A stretch of 64,000 bases of DNA, taken from Solobacterium sp. (GTDB lineage Bacteria; Bacillota_I; Bacilli_A; Erysipelotrichales; Erysipelotrichaceae). Below are positions 18,582 through 28,500 of the stretch, piece by piece. Each line of letters opens with the position of its first letter. Position 1 is the first letter of the stretch. A program made the translations under genes and the position numbers. Where the stretch lies: positions 136,639 through 200,638 of the forward strand of contig JAFRCE010000018.1 of the NCBI GenBank assembly GCA_017404505.1, written 5' to 3'. Under the pieces are notes generated by a model. The model was not told the origin of the DNA. It did not search any database and was given only the letters and a program-made list of their open reading frames with translations.

Positions 18582-19490
18582 CTACGCTTTCAGTTCGTAC
18601 AGATAATGATACAGGGCGCCGATCATGTTGGCGTCGTTGCCGAATTCGCAGGCGACGACATCCGGACGGGAAGCCGGCGTTCTGCCCTTCAGGGATTCAA
18701 ACAGCTCGTCCAGTTTGCGGTTGATCGTTTCCAGCAGTACCGGCTGCTTGGAAATACCGCCGCCGATCGAATATCTCTGCAGATCGAGGATCAGCTGCAG
18801 GGACATGATGCCGCAGACGACCGTGTCACAGTATTCTTCAAGAACTTCGACGGCTGTCGCGTCGCCGGCATTGACAGCGTCAAAGAAAATATGGCCGTTG
18901 ACGTCAGATACCTTCCGGCCGGTCGCCGTAGCATAACGTTCCATCAGCCCGTTGGTGGAACTGACACCGGCCCAGGTATTGCCTTTGCCATACGGATGTC
19001 CCCAGTCGGCGGAAATACCGGAGAATTCACCGGCCGCGAACGTATTGCCGCGGATCAGCTTGCCGCCGATAATGACCGAACCGCCGATACCGGTGCCGAG
19101 CGTTATGACGGAGCCGCTTTCGAAGCCCTTCATCGAGCCCTTCCATAATTCGGCAAGAGCAGCCGCCTTGGCGTCGTTTTCAACTGAGAACGGGATCGTG
19201 ATGCGGTCCTTCATGCTTTCCGGCAGATTGACGCCGCTGACATAGCCAAGCGCGCCGCTGGTATAGAAGTAACCGGTCGTGGCATCGATACGGCCCGGGG
19301 CGCTCATGCATACCGCCTGCAGGTCTCTGTCACTGTATTTCTGATAGATTTCGTAAATGACATCCTGGAAATGTTCCAGACTGTCACGCGGAGTGGGCAC
19401 TTCACCTTTTTCAACCGTTACGATTTCATCTGTCATCAGAGCGTACTTGATGTTCGTTCCGCCGACATCGATCGTCAGATAGTTGCTCAT
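18582..19490 (-). CDS. ROK-family sugar kinase
   Basis: A 302-residue ROK kinase. The phosphate-binding loop is IDVGGTNIKYALM at the N-terminus, the central part holds the catalytic Asp region (SVENDAKAAALAE) and the adenosine motif GTGIGGSVIIGGKL follows. The zinc-binding CxCGxxGC motif of glucokinase-type ROK proteins is absent (the corresponding segment is FSGISADWGHPYGKG), as in beta-glucoside or N-acylmannosamine kinases. It phosphorylates an intracellular sugar; a link with the GH1 enzymes at 6113 or 59782 is possible. Monocistronic with its own terminator. Confidence 0.85.
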   Translation of the reverse strand: MSNYLTIDVGGTNIKYALMTDEIVTVEKGEVPTPRDSLEHFQDVIYEIYQKYSDRDLQAVCMSAPGRIDATTGYFYTSGALGYVSGVNLPESMKDRITIPFSVENDAKAAALAELWKGSMKGFESGSVITLGTGIGGSVIIGGKLIRGNTFAAGEFSGISADWGHPYGKGNTWAGVSSTNGLMERYATATGRKVSDVNGHIFFDAVNAGDATAVEVLEEYCDTVVCGIMSLQLILDLQRYSIGGGISKQPVLLETINRKLDELFESLKGRTPASRPDVVACEFGNDANMIGALYHYLYELKA

Positions 19491-19561
19491 AATTATCGTT
19501 CCTCCTGAAAAGTACTGCTGTCTATATTGTACAGGATTTTCCGATCAGCCGTACATGCAGA

Positions 19562-19589
19562 TAAAAAAAGAAAACAGCTTTCGCTGTTA
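19562..19589 (-). terminator. Intrinsic terminator overlapping the SpoIIE-gene stop
   Basis: On the minus strand AACAGC-GAAA-GCTGTT followed by TTCTTTTTTTA. The stem overlaps the stop codon of the phosphatase gene. Confidence 0.85.
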
Positions 19590-21314
19590 TTCTTTGTTTT
19601 CACAACCGAAATACCGGAATGCAAGCATGGTGATGTCGTCAAACCTTTCCACATCCCCGGTAAAGGATGCGATATCGCGGCTGACGGCCGCCAGCAGCTC
19701 TTCACAGTCAGAAGCGCCGCTTTCATTCAAAGCCCTGATCAGCCGGTCGGTGCCGTACTGATGTCGTTCCGCGTCGATGGCTTCCGGCACGCCGTCGGTA
19801 TAGACATAAACCGTATCACCCTCCGAAAGATCGATCTCATACGTTGTGTATTTCGACCCTTCCAGGGCACCGACGACAAGGCCATGCTGATCCTGCAGCA
19901 GTTTGTAACGGCCGCTGCCGCGGCGCAGGACCGGATACTCATGACCGGCGTTGCTGCAGTACAGACGGCCGGTGGAGATTTCCAGGATTCCCACCCAGAC
20001 GGTCACGAAGACACCGGCGCTGTTGTTTTCACTGAGCTGGTCATTCATCTTCTCAAGGATCATCGCCGGATCATCCAGATACAGATCTGTGAGATTTCGG
20101 ATCAGCGTCTTGCAGGTCATCATATACAGAGCGCCGGGAATGCCTTTGCCGGACACGTCGGCGATCACCAGCATCAGATGATCCTGATCGAGAAGAGCGA
20201 AGTCATAGAAGTCACCGCCCACTTCACGGGCCGGTTCCATGGAAGCGAAAATCTCGAATTCATGCCGTTCGGGGAACGGCGGGAAACGGGAAGGCAGCGC
20301 GTCCTTCTGGATCTCGGCGGCGACGCTGAGTTCGGAACGGATCTTTTCCTTTTCGGCGGTCAGCTCCATCAGGCTTCTGACATTCTGATCCTTTTCCTTT
20401 TCCATGTTCTTCAGCGTCTCGCTGAGTTCTTCAATTTCGTCACCCGTCTCTATATTCAGGGAACCGAAAGCGGACTGATCGGAACTGCCGTCCACCTGGT
20501 TTTTCGCATATGCTTTGGCAGCCTTGGCCATTTCATTCAGCGGCCGCACCACGGTTTTCTGGAAATTCTGCACGATAAAATAGCCAAGCACGAAGGTCAG
20601 CAGCAGGATCACCGAGGCATACTGCAGCAGAAAGAACACGCTCTGTCTGGCCAGCATGTTCATATCCAGTTCCGCCATCGCGCAGATATAGTAACGGCCA
20701 ACGCCGGCCGTGTTCAGTATGTCCCAGCAGGTCAGCGTGCTGCCGTACCGCAGAGTATTGAAAACCAGATACGGTATATCATCAACCGTTTCATCACTGA
20801 AGGAACGGAAAAACTTTCCGGCTTCGATGTCACGGTACAGACCGGTCTGGATATAGTCTTCGTCATTGCGGGAATCGGCCGCCCAGATCAGACGCTCCTC
20901 CACGATGTCGTAAACCGTGATGTAAAGACCGGCCGCGCCTTCCGAATTTTCAAGGTCGAGCATTTTCATTTCGATATCGATCAGCCGCTCGTCCGTGTCA
21001 AGATGGTCAAAACGGCTGAGATATTCCTCGCTGTACGGATCAGCGGCGATTTCGGCCGGTGTTTCTTCATAGATCCGTATCATTTCCGGAACCAGTTCGT
21101 CCTGCACGTAGCCGGGATAGAAATCCCTGAGCTTCTGAGCCATCATCAAAGCAGCCCGGGCGTAGGCTTTCTGATTGGAATAGTTGAAGAGGATCAGACC
21201 GAACAGAGCGCTCATAAAAAGCAGAGCAGCGGAAAATACAAGAACCGTCCGGAAGATTTTTGTACTGAGCGGTGTCTGCCCGTGTTTCTGTTTATGATCT
21301 GTCATCGTGTCCAT
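19587..21314 (-). CDS. Membrane PP2C-type (SpoIIE domain) serine phosphatase with HAMP
   Basis: A 575-residue receptor-type phosphatase. A transmembrane helix at ~20-45 is followed by an extracellular sensor region of ~180 residues, a second helix at ~225-250 (ILLLTFVLGYFIVQNF), a HAMP segment and coiled coil (~250-330). The SpoIIE/PP2C domain follows, with the metal-binding Asp in REVGGDFYDF and IADVSGKGIPGA, the SAGHEYPVL segment and the terminal VYTDGVPEA. It would dephosphorylate a STAS-domain protein in response to an outside signal, releasing an alternative sigma factor or another regulator. The STAS-kinase fusion at 58550 is a possible partner. Start uncertain by a few residues (21314 or 21305). 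Confidence 0.88.
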   Translation of the reverse strand: MDTMTDHKQKHGQTPLSTKIFRTVLVFSAALLFMSALFGLILFNYSNQKAYARAALMMAQKLRDFYPGYVQDELVPEMIRIYEETPAEIAADPYSEEYLSRFDHLDTDERLIDIEMKMLDLENSEGAAGLYITVYDIVEERLIWAADSRNDEDYIQTGLYRDIEAGKFFRSFSDETVDDIPYLVFNTLRYGSTLTCWDILNTAGVGRYYICAMAELDMNMLARQSVFFLLQYASVILLLTFVLGYFIVQNFQKTVVRPLNEMAKAAKAYAKNQVDGSSDQSAFGSLNIETGDEIEELSETLKNMEKEKDQNVRSLMELTAEKEKIRSELSVAAEIQKDALPSRFPPFPERHEFEIFASMEPAREVGGDFYDFALLDQDHLMLVIADVSGKGIPGALYMMTCKTLIRNLTDLYLDDPAMILEKMNDQLSENNSAGVFVTVWVGILEISTGRLYCSNAGHEYPVLRRGSGRYKLLQDQHGLVVGALEGSKYTTYEIDLSEGDTVYVYTDGVPEAIDAERHQYGTDRLIRALNESGASDCEELLAAVSRDIASFTGDVERFDDITMLAFRYFGCENKE

Positions 21315-21376
21315 ATCATTATTCTACTATATCTCAGCCGGATAAACGCCTGTTTTCGCTGATCCGGTCCGTAAAA

Positions 21377-21408
21377 ACAAAAGAAAACGGCAGGATGTCC
21401 CGCCGTTC
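21377..21408 (-). terminator. Intrinsic terminator
   Basis: On the minus strand ACGGCGGG pairs with CCTGCCGT (one bulge), followed by TTCTTTTG. It ends the monooxygenase gene. Confidence 0.75.
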
Positions 21409-21411
21409 TGT

Positions 21412-21744
21412 TTATTCGCGGATGAACTGCCTGTCGCTTTCCGGCATGCCCTCTTCGTCGGAAACATAACGCTCCACACTCATGTGCAGATCGTATTTGT
21501 TCCGCAGTTCGAACAGTGTCTTCATCATCGGGCTGGCATGATGGACGTCGATGGCTTCCTGATTCTCCCAGGAATCGATCAGCAGCACCGTTTCCGGATC
21601 GTCCAGGGAAAGATAATACTCATAGCGCAGGTTGCCCGCTTCGGCGCGGATCAGATCGACGGTTCCGCTGTCTTTCATTTCCTTGACGAATTCAAGGGCA
21701 CTTCCGTTCGTGCCTGTGTAACGTAAATTGACTGTCAGTGCCAT
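21412..21744 (-). CDS. Antibiotic-biosynthesis-monooxygenase (ABM) domain protein
   Basis: A 110-residue protein with the dimeric ferredoxin-like ABM fold: N-terminal strand VNLRYTGTNG, a helix ALEFVKEMKDSG, then NLRYEYYLSLDDPETVLLIDSWENQEAIDVHHAS, in which the ETVLLIDSWENQEAIDVHHASP stretch is the family signature. Related proteins are YgiN-type quinol monooxygenases. GAGAGGAAA precedes the ATG. Probably a small cytoplasmic oxygenase or heme/quinone-handling protein; activity not shown. Confidence 0.85.
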   Translation of the reverse strand: MALTVNLRYTGTNGSALEFVKEMKDSGTVDLIRAEAGNLRYEYYLSLDDPETVLLIDSWENQEAIDVHHASPMMKTLFELRNKYDLHMSVERYVSDEEGMPESDRQFIRE

Positions 21745-21886
21745 ATTTCTGTTTTCCTCTCTATCTGTATGGTTGATTATCCTGTCCGGTTTGTCATTGC
21801 AAACGTTCGTTGTTCATTTCAATTATAACCGAAATAGTTCTTTCACTGAAGAGCATCCTCTTCCGTGACTCTGCCGGATTTCTTTT

Positions 21887-23242
21887 CTACAGCAGACCCT
21901 GGATGAAAATGAAGATGATCAGCAGCGGCAGAACGAACTGGAAGTAAGGTTTCAGGATGCCGCCGAAGCGGATGCCCTCGCCTTTGTTGCATTCGGCCAG
22001 ATAGCTGTCAAAGCCCCAGCCGTATCGGGTCGTGCAGAACAGAGCGTACATCAGCGTGCCGCTCGGCAGCAGCAGATTCGAGACGATGAAGTCCTCGCTG
22101 TCGAGAATATCGCGGCCGCCGATCAGATGAACGTCTGAGAGAAGATTATAGCCCAGAAGACACGGCATGCTGGCGACAAGCATGAACAGGCAGTTGATCA
22201 TGACGGCTTTCTTTCTGTCCCAGCCGAAGTTCTCGATCGACGTGGCGATCAGATTCTCGAAGACGGTAATGACCGTCGAGAAACTCGCGAAGGTCATGAA
22301 CAGAAAGAAGAACGATCCCCACAGCCGGCCGGAAGCCATCGAGGAGAAGACTTTCGGCAGCGTCAGAAAGATCAGGGCCGGACCCTTGCCGGGATCGACA
22401 TGAAAGCTGAAGCAGGCCGGGAAAATGATCAGACCGGAAACGATCGCCACAAAGGTATCCAGGGCGCAGATACGCACGGATTCCGAAGGCAGCGTGAAGT
22501 CGTCGGACATATAGCTGCCGAAGATCTCCATTGACGCAACGCCGAGACTCAGGGTGAAAAAAGCCTGGTTCATGGCCGCGCTGATGACACTGCCAAGCCC
22601 CGCCTCCCTGACTCTTGCGATACTGGGCAGCAGATAGAACTTCAGACCTTCCGCCGCGCCCGGCAGCAGCATCGAATGCACCGCCAGAACGACGATCAGC
22701 ACCAGCAGAGCCGTCATCATGACAGTCGTGATCTTCTCGATTCCCCGGCGGATACCCAGTGAGCATACGGCAAAGCCGGCCGTGACCGTGACGGCCATGG
22801 CAATGGTCATTTCCAGCGGATTCGCCATCATGGCACCAAAGACACCGTCAACCGCATCGCCGGACAGACCTTCGAACGTGCCGGACGCGAATTTGACGAA
22901 GTACGACAGCATCCAGCCGCTGACTGTCGTATAGTACATCATCAGCAGATAGCAGCCGGCAATGCAGAACCAGCCGTGCACATGCCACTTCGAACCGGCC
23001 GGTTCGAGATACCGGTAGCCCTCCACGGCACTCCGGCGGCTGCCGCGGCCGACCGCCAGTTCCATGGTCAGAACCGGAATACCCAGGACGACCAGGAAGA
23101 ACAGATACATCAGGACAAAGAAGCCGCCGCCGTTCTGACCGGCCAGATATGGAAACTTCCAGACATTGCCGATCCCGATCGCGCATCCGGCGCTGACCAG
23201 AATAAAGCCTATTCTTGAGGCGAAACTGTTGTTTGATTTCAT
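21887..23242 (-). CDS. Sodium-dependent transporter, NSS (SNF) family
   Basis: A 451-residue LeuT-fold symporter with about 11 membrane helices. The family start SRIGFILVSAGCAIGIGNVWKFPYLAGQNGGG (TM1, with the unwound Na+/substrate site) and the TMELAVGRGSRRSA segment after TM2 are clear. A bacterial NSS protein typically carries amino acids such as Trp, Tyr or Met; a substrate cannot be chosen. AAGGGG precedes the ATG. It stands alone; the downstream gap of 143 bp to the monooxygenase shows no strong hairpin. Confidence 0.92.
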   Translation of the reverse strand: MKSNNSFASRIGFILVSAGCAIGIGNVWKFPYLAGQNGGGFFVLMYLFFLVVLGIPVLTMELAVGRGSRRSAVEGYRYLEPAGSKWHVHGWFCIAGCYLLMMYYTTVSGWMLSYFVKFASGTFEGLSGDAVDGVFGAMMANPLEMTIAMAVTVTAGFAVCSLGIRRGIEKITTVMMTALLVLIVVLAVHSMLLPGAAEGLKFYLLPSIARVREAGLGSVISAAMNQAFFTLSLGVASMEIFGSYMSDDFTLPSESVRICALDTFVAIVSGLIIFPACFSFHVDPGKGPALIFLTLPKVFSSMASGRLWGSFFFLFMTFASFSTVITVFENLIATSIENFGWDRKKAVMINCLFMLVASMPCLLGYNLLSDVHLIGGRDILDSEDFIVSNLLLPSGTLMYALFCTTRYGWGFDSYLAECNKGEGIRFGGILKPYFQFVLPLLIIFIFIQGLL

Positions 23243-23286
23243 AGGATCCCCTTAACGCTAAAAACTATTATACAGCCTGACGGCAT

Positions 23287-23329
23287 GAAAAAACCTCCGC
23301 TTTCCGGTATTTCCTGCTCAGCGGAGGCA
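23287..23329 (-). terminator. Intrinsic terminator
   Basis: On the minus strand CCTCCGCT pairs with AGCGGAGG across a ~17-nt loop, followed by TTTTTTC. It ends the small gene at 23356. Confidence 0.8.
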
Positions 23330-23355
23330 GTCTGCATTGTCTTGCAAAAGAATGA

Positions 23356-23637
23356 TCAGCCCAGCACTTTCTGCAGATAAGCCATGAATTCGGCATGCGT
23401 CATCCGCTCGTCAGTACTGTCCATCGTATACATGTTTGTCCTGGCGTCACCCGGTTCCGTGAAGGAACGGAAGCCCGGCACCTTCGCCAGCAGACAGTCG
23501 TAAACATCACCGAGTTCAATTTTGTCCGGATTCCGGAAGCATTCCGGAAATCTGGCATACAGATATTTTCCCAGTTCAGCCGTTTCAGCTTCGCTGCCGC
23601 CGGCAATCATGTTCAGTTCTTCATCGTTCAGTTTCAT
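23356..23637 (-). CDS. Small GG-leader-like protein
   Basis: A 93-residue protein starting MKLNDEELNMIAGGSE, a close match to the double-glycine leader pattern of bacteriocin/Nif11-type precursors (acidic helix, hydrophobic M/I/L spaced, then AGG). GGAGA is 6 nt before the ATG. The remainder (LGKYLYARFPECFRN...) is a soluble helical domain with one Cys. No transporter or maturation enzyme is nearby. It is monocistronic. Clearest member of the four-protein set. Confidence 0.65.
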   Translation of the reverse strand: MKLNDEELNMIAGGSEAETAELGKYLYARFPECFRNPDKIELGDVYDCLLAKVPGFRSFTEPGDARTNMYTMDSTDERMTHAEFMAYLQKVLG

Positions 23638-23778
23638 TTTTGTTCTCCATCCGCAATTGTTGTTTATTCTTTACATAAGGATTGTAATACATAATCATGG
23701 GTAAATCTTCCGGTTATTTCTCTTTCCGGAGCATAACAATATAACATCGGCTGTAACGGGTGTAAAGAATGTCTTTCC

Positions 23779-24330
23779 TTATTGTTCTTCCGGAAAGACC
23801 AGGTATTCAACAGGTACGGATGCGGTCAGCCATACACCGTTGGCGGAGAGATAAAAGACATGTCCCTGTTCCTGCATTTCCTTTGCCTTTACGACCAGGA
23901 TTGCAGGCCGGCCATGCCGCACTCCCACCCTGTATGCCGTATCCGTATCCGGTGAAAGATGCACATACAGCCTTCCTTGCGGCAGCAGTCCCTGTTTCCG
24001 GATGCTTGCCAGGTATTTTTCACCGGTGCCGTGGAACAGATATTCCGGCGGTTCGCATTCCTTCAGTTCGACGTCGACCGGTATGGAATGGCCCTGGGAA
24101 GCGCGGATCTTCGTATGATCCGCGTTGAAGGCATAGCGCTGCTTCTCATCCTCCCGGACGATCTTTTCCAGCATCTTCATATCAAACGGATACTTCTTCG
24201 CGATACCTTCGACCAGTTTACTGACGTCCGCCCAGCCGTGTTCGTCCAGCGCAATGCCGATTTTCTCGGGATGGTGGCGCAGGATCAGCGACATGAATTT
24301 GCTGATACGGATCTCTTTCTCGTTCTTCAT
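23779..24330 (-). CDS. kptA: RNA 2'-phosphotransferase (KptA/Tpt1)
   Basis: A 183-residue Tpt1/KptA enzyme that moves a 2'-phosphate from RNA to NAD+. The N-terminal winged-helix motif SKFMSLILRHHPEKIGI holds the Arg-His-His set; GWADVSKLVEG and RYAFNADHTKIRASQGHSIPVDV are family motifs; the NAD-binding half shows YLFHGTGEKYLASIRKQGL and HLSPDTDTAYRVGVRHG. Bacteria lack tRNA splicing that makes a 2'-phosphate, so the physiological substrate is unknown. GAGGAA precedes the ATG. It converges with nothing and is not in an obvious operon. Confidence 0.93.
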   Translation of the reverse strand: MKNEKEIRISKFMSLILRHHPEKIGIALDEHGWADVSKLVEGIAKKYPFDMKMLEKIVREDEKQRYAFNADHTKIRASQGHSIPVDVELKECEPPEYLFHGTGEKYLASIRKQGLLPQGRLYVHLSPDTDTAYRVGVRHGRPAILVVKAKEMQEQGHVFYLSANGVWLTASVPVEYLVFPEEQ

Positions 24331-24375
24331 GGGTTCCTCACTTCGCGGATGCCGCGGGTTTCCTCCACTGTCAGT

Positions 24376-25263
24376 TTACATCTTTTTTACGGCCAGGCAG
24401 TAACTGACTCCTTGCGGAGCATGCATTTCATGAGATGGCTGCGCCTGATTGTATGCATGAAAGAAGGCCTGATCCGCTTCTTCCGCGTTGAGATGCTCAT
24501 AGATCAGAAAACCGGTATCGGCAAGCATCTTTTCCATTTCTTCATATGTGTATCTTACCTTCATGGATTCGTTAGCCGCAGCGGCAAGTTCCCGGTTCTT
24601 CTGACTTTCTTTCCCTTCCTCGATCAGCGGATAATCAAAGCAGATGGCGGATCCTTCCGGACAGATGGATGACGCTGTGTGAAGCAGATGCCGGAATTCC
24701 TCTTTGGACAGATAGTAAACCAGTCCCAGCATGGTTCCGAAGGACTGCTCCTGTACGTCAAACCCGGACCGGACCAGTTTTTCTCTCCAGTCAGGATCCC
24801 TGAGATCGCAGCCGATATAATCCGTGCGGCAGACCGGCTTCAGACCGTTTTCTTTCAGCCGTTTCCGTTTATCGGCAATCATTTCCGGACGGTCGAGTTC
24901 AAATACCTTCAGCTGCCTGTTCTCAGTGCGCAGCGCGAAAGTGTCAAAGCCGCAGGCATACTGAATGATCTGCCGGCAGCCACTCAGCACGGCACTGTGC
25001 AGGGCCCGCTCACAGAAAGCACTTCTCGCCAGTACGGACGGTGCGATCTGATGTTCCACGATCCACTGCAGTGCTTCCTCCTTGGTTCCCTGAAAGCCGG
25101 GGCAGAAATAAGAGATACCCTGCGTCATGTGATGGGATACCGTTTCATACTCCTCTTCACTCAGGAACTTTCCGGCATACGGATCAGCGAATACATGGAT
25201 GGTATTGTTCCGGTAATGATAAGCTCTTGCGAAGGTACTGATGAGGGCTGTCAGATTTGTCAT
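24376..25263 (-). CDS. SAM-dependent methyltransferase, LCMT-like family
   Basis: A 295-residue class I methyltransferase of the leucine-carboxyl-methyltransferase-like group. The start at 25263 gives GGAGG an 8-nt spacing; longer starts leave no room. Motifs: ARSAFCERAL, then motif I IIQYACGFDTFALR (SAM pocket), ELDRPEM (acidic loop), DYIGCDLRD and the LVYYLSKEEF segment. In bacteria such enzymes often modify polyketides or small molecules, and the natural substrate here is unknown. It ends 46 bp before kptA, so a shared transcript is possible. Confidence 0.85.
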   Translation of the reverse strand: MTNLTALISTFARAYHYRNNTIHVFADPYAGKFLSEEEYETVSHHMTQGISYFCPGFQGTKEEALQWIVEHQIAPSVLARSAFCERALHSAVLSGCRQIIQYACGFDTFALRTENRQLKVFELDRPEMIADKRKRLKENGLKPVCRTDYIGCDLRDPDWREKLVRSGFDVQEQSFGTMLGLVYYLSKEEFRHLLHTASSICPEGSAICFDYPLIEEGKESQKNRELAAAANESMKVRYTYEEMEKMLADTGFLIYEHLNAEEADQAFFHAYNQAQPSHEMHAPQGVSYCLAVKKM

Positions 25264-25448
25264 TTTCATATCCTCCCTGTAATCGACGAATACTTCATAC
25301 ATGCATCCGCAGCCAATTGCCAGTCTGGAAAAATGACCCATTTTGTGGTAATATAAGACCATCGAAGGAGAGATTTTTCTCCTCTTTTTTTATCCGCCGG
25401 GCCATTCCTCAGCCATTCACCGCTTTTCTCCTTTTGACCAGTATGACG

Positions 25449-25480
25449 CAAAAAAAGCCTTCGTTTTTTCCGAAGGCTTT
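25449..25480 (-). terminator. Intrinsic terminator of the first STAND gene
   Basis: On the minus strand AGCCTTCG pairs with CGAAGGCT, loop GAAAAAA, followed by TTTTTTT. Confidence 0.85.
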
Positions 25481-25503
25481 CACATTCAGGCAGCGGATCC
25501 TGA

Positions 25504-28500
25504 TCACATCATCTCCCAGAATCTTAATTTATCGACATCATTACGGACCGCATGAACATATACATCCTGTTCGAACTGTTCGATTTCCGGAATGATATCC
25601 GGGGCAGTCTCTTTCATCGTACGGATGAATCCGTTCAGCATGTCAAACGTTTCTTCAATTTCGACAGTATATTGTGTTTTGAATTCATTCATGAACGATC
25701 TGTAATGATCTGCATCCTTTGTCTTTTCATATGATGCGACGGACTGGTCCCAGAGCGAACGGATGGCTCTTCTCTTCTTTTCAATACTATCATCTGCTCT
25801 TTCTTTTCTGGATTCTTTGTATCGCTCTTCAGATTGACGAAGATGTGTGCGGCTGTCAGCATCTGACAGTATCTTCTGCATCTCATTTTTCTTGATCTGT
25901 ACTTCGCCTTCCGGATCCTCATGACCAAGATATCTGAATACGGATTCATAAGTCTTACAGCAATGTTCCCAATGTTCGAGCATCTCAGACCGAAAACTGA
26001 CCTGATGATTCTTAAGCAGTGGTTGATCTAGAGTTCTCCTGAGCCATTCTTCAGCTTCCGCAAGCACAGAGACAGATGCTTCATAATCCTCCCGGGCTGC
26101 CAGAACGTCAGCTTTCAGAAGAAGCAGCCATATCTGGCGGAAGGACTTTTCATTATTTGAAAGCAGACTGTCTGCAGTTTTCATATGCTTTTCCGCCTGG
26201 GCAATATCACCTGTTTCCAAGTATGCTCTTCCGAAGTAGCATTCATATTCTCCCATGACATGGTCCATGTATTCCTGCTTTACTGCAGTTAAAGATTCCA
26301 TCAGTTTCAGCAGATCGCTTCTGTATGAAAGGACTTCCTGTGGTCTGTCCGACCTGAGCAGTATGTTAATGCAGCAAATAATGATATTCGCACCCTGTTT
26401 GACATTGACACTGTCTTCTCTGTACTGCAATGCCTTTGCCGAATACGAGCAGGCCTCTTTCACATACCGGCAGGCATTCTTTTTGTCACCTTTCCCGATG
26501 GATACCATTCCCATGCAATAATAAATGTCACGCAGGTCCTCAATGATTACATATTCCGGGTATCCGCCGTCATCAAAACTGTCTGACTGATACAGTTCGA
26601 GAAGTTCTGAACAGATATCCAAGGCAGTGTCCCAATATCGTGCATCAAAATGCAGTTCCGCCCGGCTGCGGCAGTACAGTAACAGTTTGTATCCGTACAG
26701 CGCATCACTAAGCCCCCGGTACCCGGAATGCTTGAGATCCCTGAGCAGCTGTATGGCTTCTTCCCACAATTCCTGGGATTCTTTGCTTGTTGAATCAAGG
26801 CTGTAGATTGATTCAGCCAGGCTGATCAGAGCATTAATATAATCCATTTTCGATAAAGATGTCCGTTCTCTCTCATACAATCTGAGCCAGATGAGCCTGT
26901 TTTCATGCAAAAGCTTTATTCTTTCTGAAGAATGCTTCGGATAATTGCTGGCAAAGCTTTCCAGAATGCTTCCCCAGTTTGCCAGGATATTATCAGTCGG
27001 ATACTTGTGCGCGATCTGCCGGCTGCTTTCAACTATGCTTTCTGACATTTCGTTTTTCTTTTCTCTGTCATTCCTGTACCGGCTGCTGATCAGCTGCAGT
27101 TCAGCGTGTCTGAGATAAATTAGCGAATCATAAAATCTTTCTTCCGTGATATCAGCACGATACTGATCCAGTTCCTTCTCGATTTCTTTCAGGCTCTGAT
27201 ATAAATACTCAAAAGCGGAAGTCTCTTTTTTTCTGTACGCTATACGCCAGCAGCGGAAACTCATCAGTCTGATCAACGCTCTTCGCCAGTATCTGTCATG
27301 CCGGGCGCCAAACAGAGACAGTGCTTCTTCATACAGCCGGCAGCATTTTTCGATCGCATCCGGAACAAGATTTTCTTTTCCATACTGCTGAGAGTACATC
27401 CGTGCCTCTGTATCTCTCGCGGACGCATTTTCATATGCTCTTTCAGCATCCGGAAGCAGCGGCAGGATCTGATCGATCTGTTTAATCATTTCCAGAACTT
27501 CGGCATAGTCTTTTTCTTCCAGTGAAATATCTGCCAAAATACTGCAGATTTCCGCTTTCAGAAAATCACCTGTTTCCGGATCATTCCGAAGGATATGAAG
27601 AATGCGCCGGTAGGAATGATCCACAGGATCCGAATAACTGTAAGGGCCGAAATCCTGTATCCAGAATCTGACCATTTCCTCACTGCTGCCCTTTTCCGTC
27701 AGCTGACAGAAGTAATCCCCATATGACGCATCATCCTTCATCAGGCCGGCAATGCATTCACACAGAAGATCACTGTCCTCCGTACCGGCAAGTTCCTTCA
27801 GCACCTTGCCGCCTTCCGGCAGTTTCTGTTTGAAAATGTAATAATATCCTTCCTTTTTACGGAAAGACGGATCACTCAGGGCATAAGCGGCAAGCAGTTC
27901 ATCGACAGCACTGTCGGAAATATCCGCCAGGACGGATTCTTTGTATAACCGATGGCTGAAGTTCCATTTGCCGTCCTCCTGCACACTGAACGCGTCAAAC
28001 AGGTAGGAAACGATACGCTGAAAGCGGATCTGGGAAAAGTCTTTCTGATCCGCTCTGAGAATGTTCTCCAGTTCTTTCTCAGTAAGTCCTTTCAGTGAGG
28101 AAGCAATCAGCTTCAGTAATATGGTGAATTCTTTTTCATCGAATTTCCGCTGTATGGCCTGCAGCAGGAAGCGCACCATTTCCCGTTTGTCATCCGGCAT
28201 CTTTGAAAGCAGCTGTTCCATATACCGGTGAATGCCTTCCATGCCCTCTCCCATGTTCTCCGCTTCGGCAAATTCCGCGCTGTCCATCATGAAGAATCGC
28301 TGCAGCATGATCGAAAGATAAAGCGGATTGCGTGATTCTGCTTTATCAAGAATTCCGTTAACGATCTCGTCGTCGAGCCGTTTGCCTCTTTTTCCGGCAG
28401 TTCTCGCAATGATTTCCCTGGTCTGATGACCGCTGAGCGGCGAAAGACAGATCTGTCTCAGGCCGAGCTGGGTTTTACTGACAATACTGTCAAGCGGAAA

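Noticed and set aside
19527..21362. 611-residue + strand frame opposite the SpoIIE phosphatase
   Set aside because: It mirrors the minus-strand gene, whose motifs, SD and terminator are clear; the + frame has no recognisable motif or ribosome site.
25371..25398. + strand hairpin GGAGA/TCTCC followed by seven T
   Set aside because: No + gene lies upstream that it could terminate; it sits ahead of the minus-strand methyltransferase gene. Could be incidental.
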